Assembly: GCF_021462225.1 (NCBI RefSeq)
Contig: NC_061804.1
Coordinates: 39,050,975 to 39,114,974 of the forward strand
Source of the DNA: Girardinichthys multiradiatus
Lineage: Eukaryota; Chordata; Actinopteri; Cyprinodontiformes; Goodeidae
Length of the DNA: 64,000 nucleotides
Direction: 5' to 3'
Numbering within the stretch: position 1 is the stretch's first letter; each line of letters opens with the position of its first letter. The notes under the pieces were generated by a model. The model ran no database searches. It was given only the letters and a program-made list of their open reading frames with translations, and was not told the DNA's origin. Shown here piece after piece: positions 23,980-36,005 of this stretch. Position numbers and translations under genes: made by a program.

Positions 23980-26900
23980 CTAAAAAGAGAAGAAACGGTT
24001 CATTACAAGCAGCTCACTGGCTCTTTATTTCTGGTCGATTCAACAAAAACGACAGTCATAATGAACAGAGCAAAAGAACAGTAAAATTGACATTTCTCAT
24101 TCAAACTCCATAAGAACTCTCACAGTACAATAAATCTAAACTCAAAATCAATACATGTAAAAAACAAAGAAAATAAGTCAACTTAAAAGGGATTTTTATA
24201 TTCCAACAAATAATAACGATTCAACTAACTACCATGAAGAGAATCAGGCCAGGATTAGATCTTCTACACTGGTTGTGGTACAGTACCTGATGGGTCCAGC
24301 TGCTTTTGGGGACAGTGAGGGGGGAACTACGCGCGCTTTCCTCATCAGAAGATCCTGAGTGGTAGTCCGACGTCACCCTCTCCAGAGCACTGGTCACCTT
24401 CTTTGCAACATCTTTATCATCCTCATCATCGCTATTGAAAGTGGCGACTGAGAAACAAGGATTTTGCTCTCCATACCTGGCAGTTAGACAAAATGAGTAA
24501 AATATCAATTACAGAACATTCTGACAGCAAGCTACAAAAAGCTTCTTGAAAGGAAATTGTATTTTCAACATGGCTATTTTGTGATGTGAGCTGCCATAAC
24601 AGGGAGTTACATGTCAGCAGATAGCAAGGAGCTGAATGTGGAACATGCTGACAATCTTCTGGAAATCTCAGTTAAGATAAGGGTCTACCAACTAAAATAA
24701 TACAGAAACTGCTGTTAGTAATGCTAACTGCACTAATGATGCTTGTCGCTGACTAGCTGTGTAATGCTGACTGCTCCTTCTCTGTGACATTGCCTCAGAT
24801 CAATATATACAGGGTTTCTGCAGGTTCACCAACTCAAATTTAAGACCTTTTTAGACCATTATGGATGAAATTGGAGACCTATATCACAACATACAGAAAT
24901 ATACAAAATAATTACACCCACAAAATGTTACGAACCAGCTCAGCCAGGGCAAAGGGAAAGTAACATTAAACCAGATGTAGGTGGATTTAAAAATAAAAAG
25001 TGGTTTATTGTTCCGTCAGTTTCAGGCTTCAACAAAAGGAGGGCACTAGAACTAGTACAAACCATCAGTTGAGTTTTACAAAAATAATTTCTAATAAATA
25101 AATAAAAAACATCAGGTGAAACAATAACCGTATCTAATAAAACAAAGTCTACGACTGAGTTTACCAAAACTAAATTTCCAAAAGTATGAATAACCAAAAG
25201 GACTGATAGTTTGACTAGGACTTTCAGTCTCTAGTTAAAACTAGACAAAGACTAGACTTCCCGAAGTGAGGCTTCTGAGCCCGTCTTCAAAAGCTTACAA
25301 ACGCTTTCAAAAAGGTACACATGGCGGGCCTCTAAATAAACTATTGGTTGGAACTTAGACCTGGGTAATACCAAACAGTTGGAGCTAACCAACTTTTTAA
25401 CAAACAGGCCAGAGTCAAACATTCTCACTAGACACCCAACAGAGAGGTAAGCTGCTCAGGTTAAACCACAGCCACCCTCATTGACAGGTGAGCTGAGTTT
25501 AAACTGAAGGGCCTCTTCTGTGACTGGTGGAGCTGGAACAGTCCAATCAGGTTCCATAGGGATGTCTTTCGGGAGGAGTTAGGAGAGTAGGGATGAGCAG
25601 AAGTCCATCATTATTTATATACATCTGATGAAGGCAGGTTCTGATAGACTAATATGCTTTTCTGCTTCCAGCTGAGTAGCCGACTACCATGGCTGTGAGG
25701 TATTCATCAGATAACAGTTGTTCATTGATCAATCTTTTTTGCGCATTAGTGCACATAGTTTCTCATGGATTTTTCTTTTTTTTCAATAAAATTCCTCCAG
25801 TTTGGGACAAAAATGATAGAATGCTGCTCATTGTTTCTTCATTTTTGTATTTTATGCTGTGCAAAATGGTACATTTCGATAAATGTCATGACCAAATGGT
25901 GTGTCATATGAAGGAGGAGTCCTACAAAGGAAATCAGCACTTTTATTTGATCAGATTCCATTTTATGGAGGTGAAAAACACATTTGGCAGTTTTGACACA
26001 TTTGGCTAAATTGTGCCAAAATGCCAGCTCTGCCTGGTACATTGCCCGCTAAAATTTCTGTGGAACAAACATACTTCAACTGATTTAGTCCAAATTTGAG
26101 CAGTTATAGTCATGGTGGTGATGAATTGCCAAAATTAGAAATATCCTGTCCAGGAGTGACGCTGAAAAACTAGTCCATGCATTTGTTACTTCAAGGCTGA
26201 ACTATTGTAATTCTTCACTATCAGGATGTCCACAAAATGCAGTTAAAAGCCTTCAGCTGATTCAAAATGCTGCAGCAAGAGTTCTGATGAAAATTAAAAA
26301 GAGAGATCTTATTTCTCCTATTTTAGCTTCCCTTCATTGGCTCCCTGTTAAATCCAGAATAGAATTTAAAATTCTCCTCCTCACATATAAAGCCCTTAAT
26401 GATCTAGCTCCATCATACATCAGAGATCTGATTGTTCCATGTGTTCCTAACAGAGCACTTCGTTCTCAGACTGCAGGTTTACTGGTGGTTTCTAGAGTCT
26501 CTAGAAGTAGAATGGGAGGCAGATCCTTTAGTTATCAGGCTCCTCTCCTGTGGAACCAGCTCCCAGTTTTAGTCCGTGAGGCAGACACCCTGTCTACTTT
26601 TAAGGCTAGGCTTAAAACTTTCCTTTTTGATAAAGCTTATAGTTAGAGTGGCTTAGATTATCCTGAGCTATCTTCCTTATTTTTTTTTACCTCCGTCTTC
26701 TTCCCTCCCTGTTTGTTTTTAGTAAGGGGTGTCTACCTGTGACACCTTTCTGGAGAGGGGAATTGTCCGAGCTTCTGCTGGTACCAACTTAATGCTCACC
26801 CTCTACCGATGATCCACATAGCCCTGTCTTTTAGTGTTTAACCCTTTCTCTCTCCTAGACATGGCAATTGACTGACCTTTTACTGTATCTAATTATATGT

Positions 26901-28728
26901 GCTCTCTTTCAGACTCTAACCTTGAAAACTGGCTCAGAGTTTATCTGTTCTTTCTTTCTAGGTGAAACGACTAAAGGAGCTACATCCTTTAACATTTACT
27001 TTTCCTTCACATAGAAAGTACTCCTGGATCAGTGCTTCTTTGTTCTTTTTGTGTCTCTGCTCTGATCTCTCAAACCCCCAGTCGGTCGTGGCAGATGGCC
27101 GCTCACACTGAGCCTGGTTCTGGTTCTGCTGGAGGTTTCTTCCTGTTAAAAGGGAGTTTTTCCTCTCCACTGTTGCTACATGCATGCTCAGTATGAGGGA
27201 TTGCTGCCAAGTCAACGCCAGTGACTGTCCACTGTCTCTACATGCTCATCCGGGAGGAGTGAATGCTGCAAGTAACTGACTAGATGCAATCTGCTGGGTT
27301 TCCTTAGATAGAAAAACTTTTTATCCAATTTGAATAAAAAGCTAACTCCGACTGCACTGTTCAATGGTTAGGATTAACTGGAATGTCTGTACCTGACTGT
27401 TGTGAAGTGCCTTGAGACAACATGTGTTGTGAATTGGCGCTATATAAATAAAACTGAGTTGAATTGAATACAATCTGAGACTTCCACCTGGATTTCAAAA
27501 GGATTTTCATGGGGTTTTGCAATGTTCATTTAGAATTTTTTTTTTTTTGGCAAGGCTTAAAAATTTGTTTTGAATCTTTGTTTAATCACAAATAAATCTG
27601 ACATACCAACAGTTGCAACAGTGGTTCCACTGGAAAATGTATTCTTTTATGTCTCAACTTTATACAGGTACCAAAAGCATTTAGACTTTATAACTGTAGA
27701 GCTATACTTGATTTATTTCAGTTATTTGTAATTTCAGGCAGAAATGATTCGAAAACCCCTCAGAACTTAGCAAGTTAAGCCAAGTGTTATATTTGTATTT
27801 TCCCATGATAGCGGCTGCACTAATTCTATTTCTGCACATGGACCATCAAGTGATGTAGACTTACCATTAACACGAAAGCTAAGTAGCTAGCTGCGTGTTT
27901 TTACTGGTAAATAAATTCAATAAAGCACAATAAAGTGTTGCGGAAGCATTTTATTGAGTATTTGAAGTAGCATTACATGGGAGTAAGAAAATTAAGACCC
28001 ATTTAAAATAATTAAAGACTTGAACACAATAATGTGTGAATCCAAGGCTTTTTAGGGCCTTAAATTTTGGTTTTCAAAGTTTAGACTTTTAGTTTTTTAA
28101 GACCCTGCAGGAAAACCCTGTATATAAATGACTAAAAACTAAATCATCAATGACAGAAACAATCTAAGCCACAATTAGATTAGCTATCAATGTGAAAATG
28201 CTTAAATTTCAGCTTATTCAGAAGGTATGAAAAAAAGTATTTTGTTAGTTATATTTCTAACAGAGAAATCAACTCTTTAGTAATAGTGAAACATCTGATT
28301 TGTTGAATCTTGACTGAGTCTCACCTGCAACAAACCTCTCCAGGGTCCACCCACAATGTGAGCTCACGAGGTAATCCCAGGTCACCATACTTTACCCCGC
28401 TCTCCTGACAAGCTCGGAGGAGATCTGGATCCTGCCTATGGAATCTGTTTATTCGGATACACCTGAAAAAGGAACGTTTAACGTTTTAGATTTAAGAACA
28501 AAAATGTTTGCCCCACTTCCTTTCAGTCAGTACCATAAGATATCATAATCAGTACCTGTATGCTTGTCCTTTGCTTGGGCTTTCAAGGTACCAATGACCT
28601 TTGAACTTCTCCTGTAGTGCAACAGCCAGCCTCTCAACAAACAGCTCGATCTTGTCAGATTCCAGCTTCTCCCCTTTTCTCACGAGTCTCTTAAGAAAGA
28701 AAACCACTGCTGCTATCTCTCGCATCAT
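23776..28728 (-). CDS. btg3: btg3: BTG/Tob-family antiproliferative protein, whole coding span
   Basis: Four coding exons, read leftwards: 28728-28556, 28462-28325, 24476-24287 and 23979-23776. They sum to 705 nt, a predicted protein of 234 aa; human BTG3 is about 250 aa. All junctions have GT/AG sites and keep frame. Residues 1-107 form the APRO/BTG domain, including box A ([20 protein letters not shown], about 42-61) and box B ([20 protein letters not shown], 88-107). The wording of box B with EVCCRYGE is characteristic of BTG3 rather than BTG1, BTG2 or Tob. The tail is acidic (SDDEDDKD), then serine-rich, then basic with Arg/Pro. BTG proteins bind the CAF1/CNOT7-CNOT8 deadenylase and restrain cell-cycle progression; BTG3 is also reported to bind E2F1. 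Its neighbour the EURL gene is conserved in human. The 3.8 kb intron 24477-28324 carries a large transposon insertion. Confidence 0.95.
24287..24476 (-). CDS. btg3: btg3 coding exon 3
   Basis: Acceptor ACTGCCAG|GTATGG and donor ATCAG|GTACTG. It encodes [14 protein letters not shown], the last strand of the BTG domain, followed by the acidic NSDDEDDKD and a serine-rich stretch with [14 protein letters not shown] that looks like a phosphorylation-prone linker. Ends in phase 0. Confidence 0.93.
24810..28120. mobile_element. hAT-like unit in btg3 intron, containing an L2 LINE
   Basis: Left end CAGGGTTTCTGCAGG at 24810 and right end CCTGCAGGAAAACCCTG at 28104-28120 are inverted copies. Inside them are further inverted words: AATTTAAGACCTTTTTAGACC on the left and AGTTTTTTAAGACC on the right. 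Outside lie AATATATA (left) and TATATAAA (right), compatible with a diverged 8-bp target duplication. No transposase is present. About 1.35 kb of the interior (26125-27472) is a LINE, so the original unit was shorter. The part 24930-26110 is unclassified and begins TGTTACGAACCAGCTC. Confidence 0.6.
26125..27472 (+). mobile_element. L2-like LINE, 5'-truncated
   Basis: The end of a reverse-transcriptase ORF is readable. From 26160 it gives a frame with DYCNSS-like and [11 protein letters not shown] words, then 26287-26646 continues with [39 protein letters not shown] and [20 protein letters not shown]. This is the C-terminal region of L2-clade LINEs. A long 3' UTR follows, ending GCGCTATATAAATAAAACTG and a GAATT-repeat tail at about 27472. 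The RT catalytic core is absent. Direction is antisense to btg3. Confidence 0.85.
28325..28462 (-). CDS. btg3: btg3 coding exon 2
   Basis: Acceptor CCTTTTTCAG|GTGTATCC and donor TGCAG|GTGAGA. The 138 nt encode the end of box A (CIRIN) and nearly all of box B ([13 protein letters not shown]), the surface that contacts the CAF1 deadenylase in family structures. Confidence 0.95.
28556..28728 (-). CDS. btg3: btg3 coding exon 1
   Basis: The exon body runs 28761-28556. The acceptor TTTCTTGCAG lies at 28771-28762 and 33 nt of 5' UTR precede the first ATG at 28728. Two ATGs in tandem open [16 protein letters not shown]; the first is taken as start. It encodes the first helices of the BTG domain and most of box A. 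Ends TACAG|GTACTG in phase 2. Confidence 0.93.
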
Positions 28729-30254
28729 GTTTCACATCTGGTCATAACGTCTCGTGAGCTTCTGCAAGAAATTGGAATTGAAAGATAGCCTAGATCAAGA
28801 CAACGGTCTTTGTTTAAACATTTCTTTAGAGTAGTAGCCAACAGAATAAGAGCAGATAATCAGTTTGGTTTTAAAAGTAAACACTGCACTGGCCTATATT
28901 CTTAAAGGAAATCACGAGTCATCAAAGCCTAGTTAATCACCAGAATTTGTTACATTTTCCAGTTTTCTCATTTAGCAGGCCAAGTGTCAGATGCAGGTCT
29001 TTGTTGGAAATAACAAATGGTTTTCGATCAATCCACCCGGCTAAATGGAAGTTTGCTGAGCAAAGTGAAATATGGAAGCCACATCATCAAAACGGATCTA
29101 TGTGGTGACAATATATGACATATACAGCATGTACACTTTACGTGTGCACAAATTGCACAGTGGTCCCCAAGGACGCCTTTTATTCTTCGTTTATTGGAGC
29201 TCATTGGTTTTTAAATTACAGAAAACTAAAAATCTAACAAATCAGGTTGCATTTAGAATCGTGCTTAGACTTACTAGAAGGACCAGTCAAAGTCAAATGT
29301 TTGTCTCAAGTAATTATCCCACTTTCAATGCATTAATGGGGAACTCAATGTAAACATGCCTTTTTGTTTTTCAAATTTCTGAAAACACTGGATGTCTTCA
29401 AATCGCTGCATTTTTATGTGATGATTTTATCCAAAATAAATTGTTTTAAATTAAAATTTTAATTACCATATCTTAGTTTTAATTCGCCCAGATTGTCTGA
29501 AAAAAAAAGGTAAATAAAATTAACTGTAGAATTTCCTCGTTTTATTAACGACCGAGTTCGGCTTTTTAAGAGAAAACGTTTCTTGTCCGGCAGAGTAGCA
29601 CTCAGAATGGAACCCCGATTAATGTTTACTCGTTGTCTAAACGACTGAAGCTCCATTACACTGTTTTGGTTTTTCGCGTCCGAGTGTGCTGGTAAAATGT
29701 GCCGTTTAATTTAATCTCTTAAACAATACGAGCCAGGCAACATTAAAGTATTAGGTTACTGTTATAAGTCGCTTATAATCGCTTATGAGGAGATAAACCC
29801 ACTCTTTTTTTTAACGGTCAGTTTATTAAACAGGTCCTGGAAAGGCGGGCTGTGACGCAAAAGTTCCGTTTATTCCCGCACAGCACGCTCCATAATAAGG
29901 CTAAATGATGCTATCTGGAGCTAACGGCTCTGATAAAACAACTGGGTCGCTCTCGCTCGGAAATGAATTGAAAGCTAGAAAAGAACTGGTGTAAATGCAT
30001 TAACGGTAACTCTAACTGTTTTGTGTATATAAAGAACAATTACTCTCTTGACAGAAGACAAATTACCAAGCACTAGCTACATAATTACCACGCCACTTTA
30101 AGGCTATAAAATAAAATGCTCTTTTTGCTAACAGCCCAAATTAGCTCCCACGGCTACAGCGACAAAATAAAACCGCGAAACAGTAACAAGACGATAATTT
30201 TAAATGTTGTATACTCATTAAAATAGAACACCCAACCATGTGAACATACGATAC

Positions 30255-30330
30255 CTTTTATATCAAGGACGACTCTAACAGCATGGGCTAAAATGAATGG
30301 CCAGGAAACGGAAAACTCTTGACTGTCCAT
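30255..30330 (-). other. btg3: Candidate 5' UTR exon of btg3
   Basis: A possible donor, ATAAAAG|GTATCG, lies at 30255/30254 on the minus strand, 1.5 kb upstream of the acceptor at 28762, with promoter-like sequence just beyond. The 5' boundary is not known. No transcript evidence can be used; this is an inference. Confidence 0.35.
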
Positions 30331-30420
30331 GGGTGACTCCGTCTATCGCAGCTTCAACTCCGCCTACACATTATTTCATTGGTTAAAAATAAGCTCTTCG
30401 TCGCATTCATTGGTCGAATA
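30330..30420 (-). promoter_or_regulatory. btg3: Probable btg3 promoter with paired CCAAT boxes
   Basis: On the minus strand AACCAATG (30377-30384) and GACCAATG (30408-30415) are two CCAAT boxes 31 bp apart, a common NF-Y arrangement in promoters of cell-cycle genes. They lie just upstream of the candidate first exon. No TATA box is evident. Confidence 0.45.
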
Positions 30421-31099
30421 TATGTCAATCAGTAGATGACTCATAATAATTCATTCTGTGACTCATCTTAGATATGTGGGTTGCAATCACGGGTGTAAGG
30501 TGGCGTTACCTGTCCTGAAACACTCAAAAAGTGAACAGAGATGTTCACAAACTGTATACAACGTGAAGGTAGCTTGATGTCTTACTATTAGGGTTTATTT
30601 CTGAAAGAGTATTGGAAAGCTTTACGTGGTTTTTGTTGTCATGCTAGGGCTCTGTATGTTAAATGTTAAACATTTATTAAATGTTAATAAATGTTTAGTC
30701 CATTTGTATGAATACGTGTTTATATCTATGTGCCTATTACCCTTAGTTCAGTTTAAAAATTTTAAAATACTTTATTATTATTAAATGTTGCTGTTAATCA
30801 TATACTATACAGATTTCTTCAAATAGTTGTAGTTGGTGATGTCTGTGGGCAGGAAGGATCTCCTGTTGCTGCCCGTATTACAGCGAATCTAAAGAAGCTT
30901 TTGGAGCTTTTCTCAGCGCTGGGGTGTGCTGGGAGAGCTAACATCGCTGCAGAGCCCACATATCCTGGAGTCAAACTGTTTAGACTTTTACCTTCAGGTT
31001 GGTGCCACAGACCTTTAATTATGAATCCGTGATCTTATTCTGAGAGATTTTCCTGAAGAGGGGAAATAAAGTGTGCGAGGAAAAGAAAACATGGAAGAC
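30421..31099. other. Intergenic; possible LINE 3' piece
   Basis: Mostly unassigned. 30840-30960 (GTCTGTGGGCAGGAAGGATC ... GCTGGGAGAGC) resembles, on the minus strand, the 3' end of the same LINE type as 33655-34400. It may be the far part of that copy. Confidence 0.35.
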
Positions 31100-33654
31100 G
31101 AGCAGAACTAAAATCTCGGCTGGGGAGACAAGACACTGATCGGATTCCTTTCCTTCTTTCATCTTGGCAAATGTCCAGCCCTCAGGAATAAACGTTGGGA
31201 CCTCGGGGCATTTTTTGCTACAAATAGGATTTCCAAGACTGCGGTGTCACAGCCTTCAGTGAAACGTGGCTCACTGAGCAGTACTCTGACATGGATCTGT
31301 TCACTGATGGTTTTGGGGCACCACTTTTGGTGGACCAACAGGCAGGGGTCTGTCTGTATATTAACAGATGCTACTGTACATCTGTGACAATAAGAGCTTA
31401 TTTGTAGACCACATATTTAACTATTATCAATGTCACTGCAACCTTTTATTCTCCCCGTGAATTCCCCCAACTCTTTATTACAGTTTATTATCCTGCCTCT
31501 GCCTCTAGCACCATCTTTGATGTATAGCAGAAACAATCTATCCTTCCTGATGCGCCAAACTTTGTTTTAGGGGATTTGAATTATGTTTCTCTTAAAAAGA
31601 CATTAGGAAACATTTACAAGCATGTCTTCTGCACAACAAGATGAGAGAAGACCCTACATCCATGTCATTATTGAAAAGATGCTTATAAAGCAGTCCCAGC
31701 TCTCCTTTGGGGTCTGCTGACCATAACTGTGTGCACCTGCTGTCCATTTATAAAACTGTTCTGAAGAGAGAAAAATCTAAGGCCAAGGCTGTAAAAGTCT
31801 GGAGTGAGGAAGCAGTTCTCCCATTGCGGGATTGTTTTAGGTGTAGTGATTGGGACATTTTTATAATCTCATGTGTGATGATTTGGACTCATTGGTGGAT
31901 GTAACATACTCTTATATTATTATTTGCAGAGATATGGTTATTCTATATAAGCATGTTAAATTCTATCCAAACAACAGGTCATGGGTTACCAAACCAGTCA
32001 AGTCTAGTTTATACAGGATATCACTTGCTTTTAAAGAAGGAACAGTCTCTGACCAGCATTCAGCCAGAAAAGAATTACAATTTGAAATTTTAAAAGCAAA
32101 ACAAAAGTAGAAATTTCAATTGGCGAAGAAAATGGCCACAAACAAACTTGGTTCATCTTGGGCCAGTATGGAAACTATTGCAGGCCTCCAGAACCCACAC
32201 AGTCACACTCACTATCTCCACAGATGGTTTTAATTCAGACTCTGACCTGGCTAATGCTTTTAATTATTTTTATTGTCATTTTGATATCTGATTTTAGCAA
32301 GGAAATCCAGAATTTGGCCCATGAACTTAAAGACATACAGCCCTTTACACCAACCTTCAGGATGTAAACAAGGCTTCAATTCTGTAAACGTGTACAAGAG
32401 CCATGGACTAAATAATATATGTAGATAACAACAGATTCATCATAAAGCACGCTGATAATTCTGTCATTGTAAGTCTGCTCCAAGAAAATGAAAACAGCCA
32501 TGGCGCAGTGATTGATGACTTTATAAAATGGTGTGAGGACTCTTATCTTCATCTTAATACTGATAAGACTAATTATATGATTACTGATTTTAGGGGCTGC
32601 GATGGGCTGGCAACCTGTCCAGGGTGTACCCTGCCTCCTGTCCATAGACCACTGGAGATAGGCACCAGCGACCCACTATGGAAGAAGCAGTAGTCAGTGA
32701 CTCACAGACTTACTAATTTTAGGGGAAAAACTCACAAGCACAAAGTTGCTTTTATCAAAGATGAGGCCGGTGGGAGTGTGCATTCTTACAAATACTTTGC
32801 GGCTGTTTTAGATGGCAAATTGAATTTTGAAGCCAACTATGAGGCAGTGCACAAAAAGTCACATCAGTGCCTCTTCTGCTTGAGAAAAGTTTGTCATTTT
32901 CATGTTGACCAAACCATAATGATCCTGTTTTTATTTGTTTTATCCTTTTACTTGATGTCATGGTTTGGTCCTACAACTCTGAAAGAGAGGAGCTCCCTTC
33001 AGCAGGTTGTGAAACTGTACAGCAGGCAGGTACAGTGGATAGCTACTTCTGTGATTACTTTCATCCCTTTCACAGGGAGTTTCAGCTTCTTCCCTCTGGA
33101 AGAAGATTCTTAGTCGCTAAATGTAGAACCGGGCATTTTAAAAACAGCTTTGTTCCTAAAAAAGCTGAAATAATACTGCCACTCTCAATGGATCTTCAAG
33201 GATTTAACAAAACTTATTAAGTCTTGATTATGCTGTTTTTTTTGGTTTTTACCCCTTGGTTTTATAAAGATTTAATTTCTCAGAAATGTATCCTATATTC
33301 AAGTCTTGCTCTCATCTTCTTTATCCTGCTTTGATTTGATTTATGGAGCTTGGAGCACTTTGAGCAGTATCATATTTATTTGAATAGTTCTGCTTGTGTT
33401 TGTACGAATGTATGTATTCTTTAAAGTAACCTTGGACCTTGAACAGAGAGCTATTTGCAAAAACCAGTCGCCAGGCTGTCTCTCTAATCAACACAATGAA
33501 CACCTTATAGCCAGAGTAGTCAGCTACTGCTGCAAGAAATGAAAAGCACATTTGCACTAGTTTATATATTCATACCTAATGACTGTGAGCACTTAAAACC
33601 AACAAATGTCTTGTTTGTGCGCGTGGTCTTTGCCAATAAAGCTGATTCTGATTG
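31100..33654 (+). mobile_element. LINE (endonuclease + reverse transcriptase), degraded
   Basis: Pieces of an apurinic-type endonuclease are readable in shifted frames: GVTAFSETWLTEQYSDMD (~31240-31295), AGVCLYINRCYCTSV and NFVLGDLNYV (~31555). Later the ORF2 linker appears (SADHNCVHLL at 31710; KFYPNNRSWVTKPVKSSLYR at 31960-32020). The reverse transcriptase is mostly deleted; after the gap HADNSVIV replaces the FADD box (~32445). The thumb/C-terminal region has SYKYFAAVLDGKLNFEANYE (32790-32850) and HREFQLLPSGRRFLVAKC (33075). The 3' UTR ends AATAAAGCTGATTCTGATTG at 33654, the short-repeat tail of this LINE type. A SINE piece sits at 32597-32709. It belongs to the Jockey/L2/CR1 group; the exact clade is uncertain. 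Confidence 0.8.
32597..32709 (+). repeat. SINE 3' fragment inserted in the LINE
   Basis: 113 bp with GGCAACCTGTCCAGGGTGTA and CTGGAGATAGGCACCAGC, the 3' domain of the SINE seen in reverse at 63727-64000. It is flanked by TTACTGATTTTAGGGG (32581-32596) and TTACTAATTTTAGGGG (32710-32725), a 16-bp target duplication with one mismatch. The tRNA head is absent (5' truncation). Confidence 0.85.
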
Positions 33655-34400
33655 TCCAGGTGAACACCGAGGTATTCATCTTTCTCCACCACCTCCACTT
33701 CTTCCATGAATGAAATAGTGCCTGAACCATTTCTGTTTCTCTTGAAATCTACAAACATCTCCTTTGTCTTGTTTACATTCGAGGTGTACAGAGTGAAGAG
33801 GAATGGTGAGAGTACAGTCCCCTGTGGTGCTCCTGTGCTGCTGACTACCTGGTTAGACTCACAACCCTTTAGTCTCACAAACTGTGGTCTGTTTGTCAGG
33901 TAGTCTTTGATCCAGGAGATTGTTGAGGCCTCCACCTGAGTCTTCTGGTGTTTCTGACAAAGTAAATCAGATTAAAATGTGTTAAATGCACTGGAGAATT
34001 TAAAGAACATGATCCTCACAGTGCTACTGGCTTTGTCCAGATGACAGTGGGTTTGTTGAAGCAGGTGTATGATGGCATCTTCAACTCCAACTCCACAGCA
34101 ATAAGCAAACTGCAGGAGGCCCTTATACGTGCTTGTTTGCTTACTCAGGTGGGCCAACAGGAGTCTCTCTAGGACCTTCATGATGTGGGATGTCAGGCCA
34201 ACAGCTCTATAGTCATTGAGGACTGATGGGTGAGTTTTCTTTAGTACCAGAACAAGGCAGGAGGTCTTCCACAACATTGGAACCTTCTTCTGGGTCAGGC
34301 TAAAGATAAAGAGGTGCTGCAGAATCCCACAGAGCTGCTCCACACAGGCCTTCAGGACTGACACCGTCTGGACCTGCAGCCTTGTACCAGTTCAGTAATA
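33655..34400 (-). mobile_element. LINE reverse-transcriptase fragment, minus strand
   Basis: Two broken frames. 34364-33972 contains KTHPSVLNDYRAVGLTSHIM, LLQFAYCCGVGVEDAIIHLL and MFFKFSSAFNTF (RT fingers and the first catalytic motif, where F-D-F is now F-K-F). 33935-33660 contains WIKDYLTNRPQFVRLKGCES, STGAPQGTVLSPFLFTLYTS and then a deletion to NKTKEMFVDFKRNR and EVVEKDEYLGVHLD. The YADD/FSDD box is deleted. The plus-strand LINE ends exactly where this piece begins (33654/33655). Confidence 0.85.
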
Positions 34401-34640
34401 GGAAAATGACAGTACCACTAATGCCCATATTACTGCAGGGGGCAGTAAAGCACTACAGAGTGAAAAATTAGGACACAAAGATGTGCTTAGTGCAAGCAAC
34501 CAATCAACATTTGAGCTTGACTGATTTTCTACACAATTGCTTTAAAATGCAGAAAAAATAATCTTCATCTCATAGAGTTCACACTTGCTCCATCACCTTG
34601 GGTTTGGAAAATGGGTTTGGGGGTGTTCATAGAATCATGA
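34401..34640. other. Short unassigned stretch
   Basis: No feature recognised between the LINE fragment and the Tc1-type relic. Confidence 0.35.
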
Positions 34641-36005
34641 CCATTATTATTCCCATGCAAACAGTCATGTAAAAAAAGGTAAGCCCTTTTTCAGTTCTAA
34701 GATTTTGAAAATTAAAAACAGTCTTATGTTAACCAAGTAAAAACAATTTAAAGTATAGCCCATGATTCAACAATTTGAAGAACCACCTTTAGCAGCAGCA
34801 ACTGGTATAGATCATTATCTGTTTGATTTAATCAACTTGTTGAATTGTTGCCGAGGATCTTTAGGTCTGCTCTTCTTGAAGTTTGGGGGCATTCGCCTCA
34901 GCGTTGCTTTCTTAAGGTTTCACCACAGTTTTTCAATTAAGTTGAGGTCTGGACTTTGACTGGGCCATTGTAGCATCGTGGTTCATTTCTTTTCCGTTCA
35001 AAAGTAGATTGGCTGCTTGACTCTTGAAACTTATATAGAGGAGTTCATGTTTGACTTTATGTCTACAGTGTGCTCTGTAAAACTTGCCTAAATCATTAAC
35101 CCTTCACCACCATGCTTAATAGGTGGCATGAGGTGTTTGTGTGCATTTTTCTCCAACATGGCAATGCACATTATGGGCATTTGTCCCAACGTTGCTCTCA
35201 TTTGTCCAAATTTCTTATAAACCATAATGCCATTTTTATTTAAAAAGGAGAGCCTTTCAAACCAGTTACATTTAGTTTTTTCTAACTGTATTGTACATTA
35301 TGTGTTCAAAATATTCACTCACTATATTACTAGTTGATTATGTTTTAAACTTACCTTAAACATGTTTACTCTGGACAAAACATTTAAATAGCATTAATTT
35401 AGCAAATTCTTCATCTTACTCTGAAGAAGAGAAAAACCATTAAACACCATACAGAATAGTGCACTGTATAGTGAACGAGTAGATATTTTTTAACAAAATC
35501 AGTTTTTTCACGCCTTCTTTACAGCCAGCCCTGCCCCGTTTCGAGGATTGGACAATCTAACCTTGGGGTGAACTTGCTGAGCCATCCACTTCTGGGAGGA
35601 CTGGTAACTTTCTACATGTTTTCCACGTTAATAGTCTTTCTCACAGTAGAATGATGGTACATGGTTTGGAAATGATAGAATGTTTTGCTTGAGTGACCTG
35701 CAGCAATAGTTGCTTGTCTAAGGCCATTACAGACACCCATGCTCCTTGGGTTTGTGTTAAATATCTGGGAGTCGGACAACTTTGCAGATGATCAGTTAAT
35801 CAAAGGCATTTTATTTGCCGTGTCTGACTACTACTTTCCCTCTTAAATACTATGGAAGTAAGCAGCAGGGGTGTTTTTTTTTTTTTTTACTTATAGCCTC
35901 TTAATTTTTTGGCACATTCTCTTTTGCTTTATTTATAATAACACTGAAATCTGCTGATTTTCGTGCTCTTCAGGTTATGTTTAAATAATTGTAGAACCTT
36001 GCCAA
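34641..36005 (-). mobile_element. Tc1-type relic, minus strand
   Basis: Read on the plus strand: AAGAACCACCTTTAGCAGC (34779), TTGAGGTCTGGACTTTGACT (34942), CACCACCATGCTTAATAGG (35105), GCACATTATGGGCATTTGTC, CTTGGGGTGAACTTGCTGAG (35561), GATGATCAGTTAATCAAAGG (35787) and CTATGGAAGTAAGCAGC. These are the inverted transposase and terminal sequences of a fish Tc1 family, degraded by indels; no frame remains open. Confidence 0.7.
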
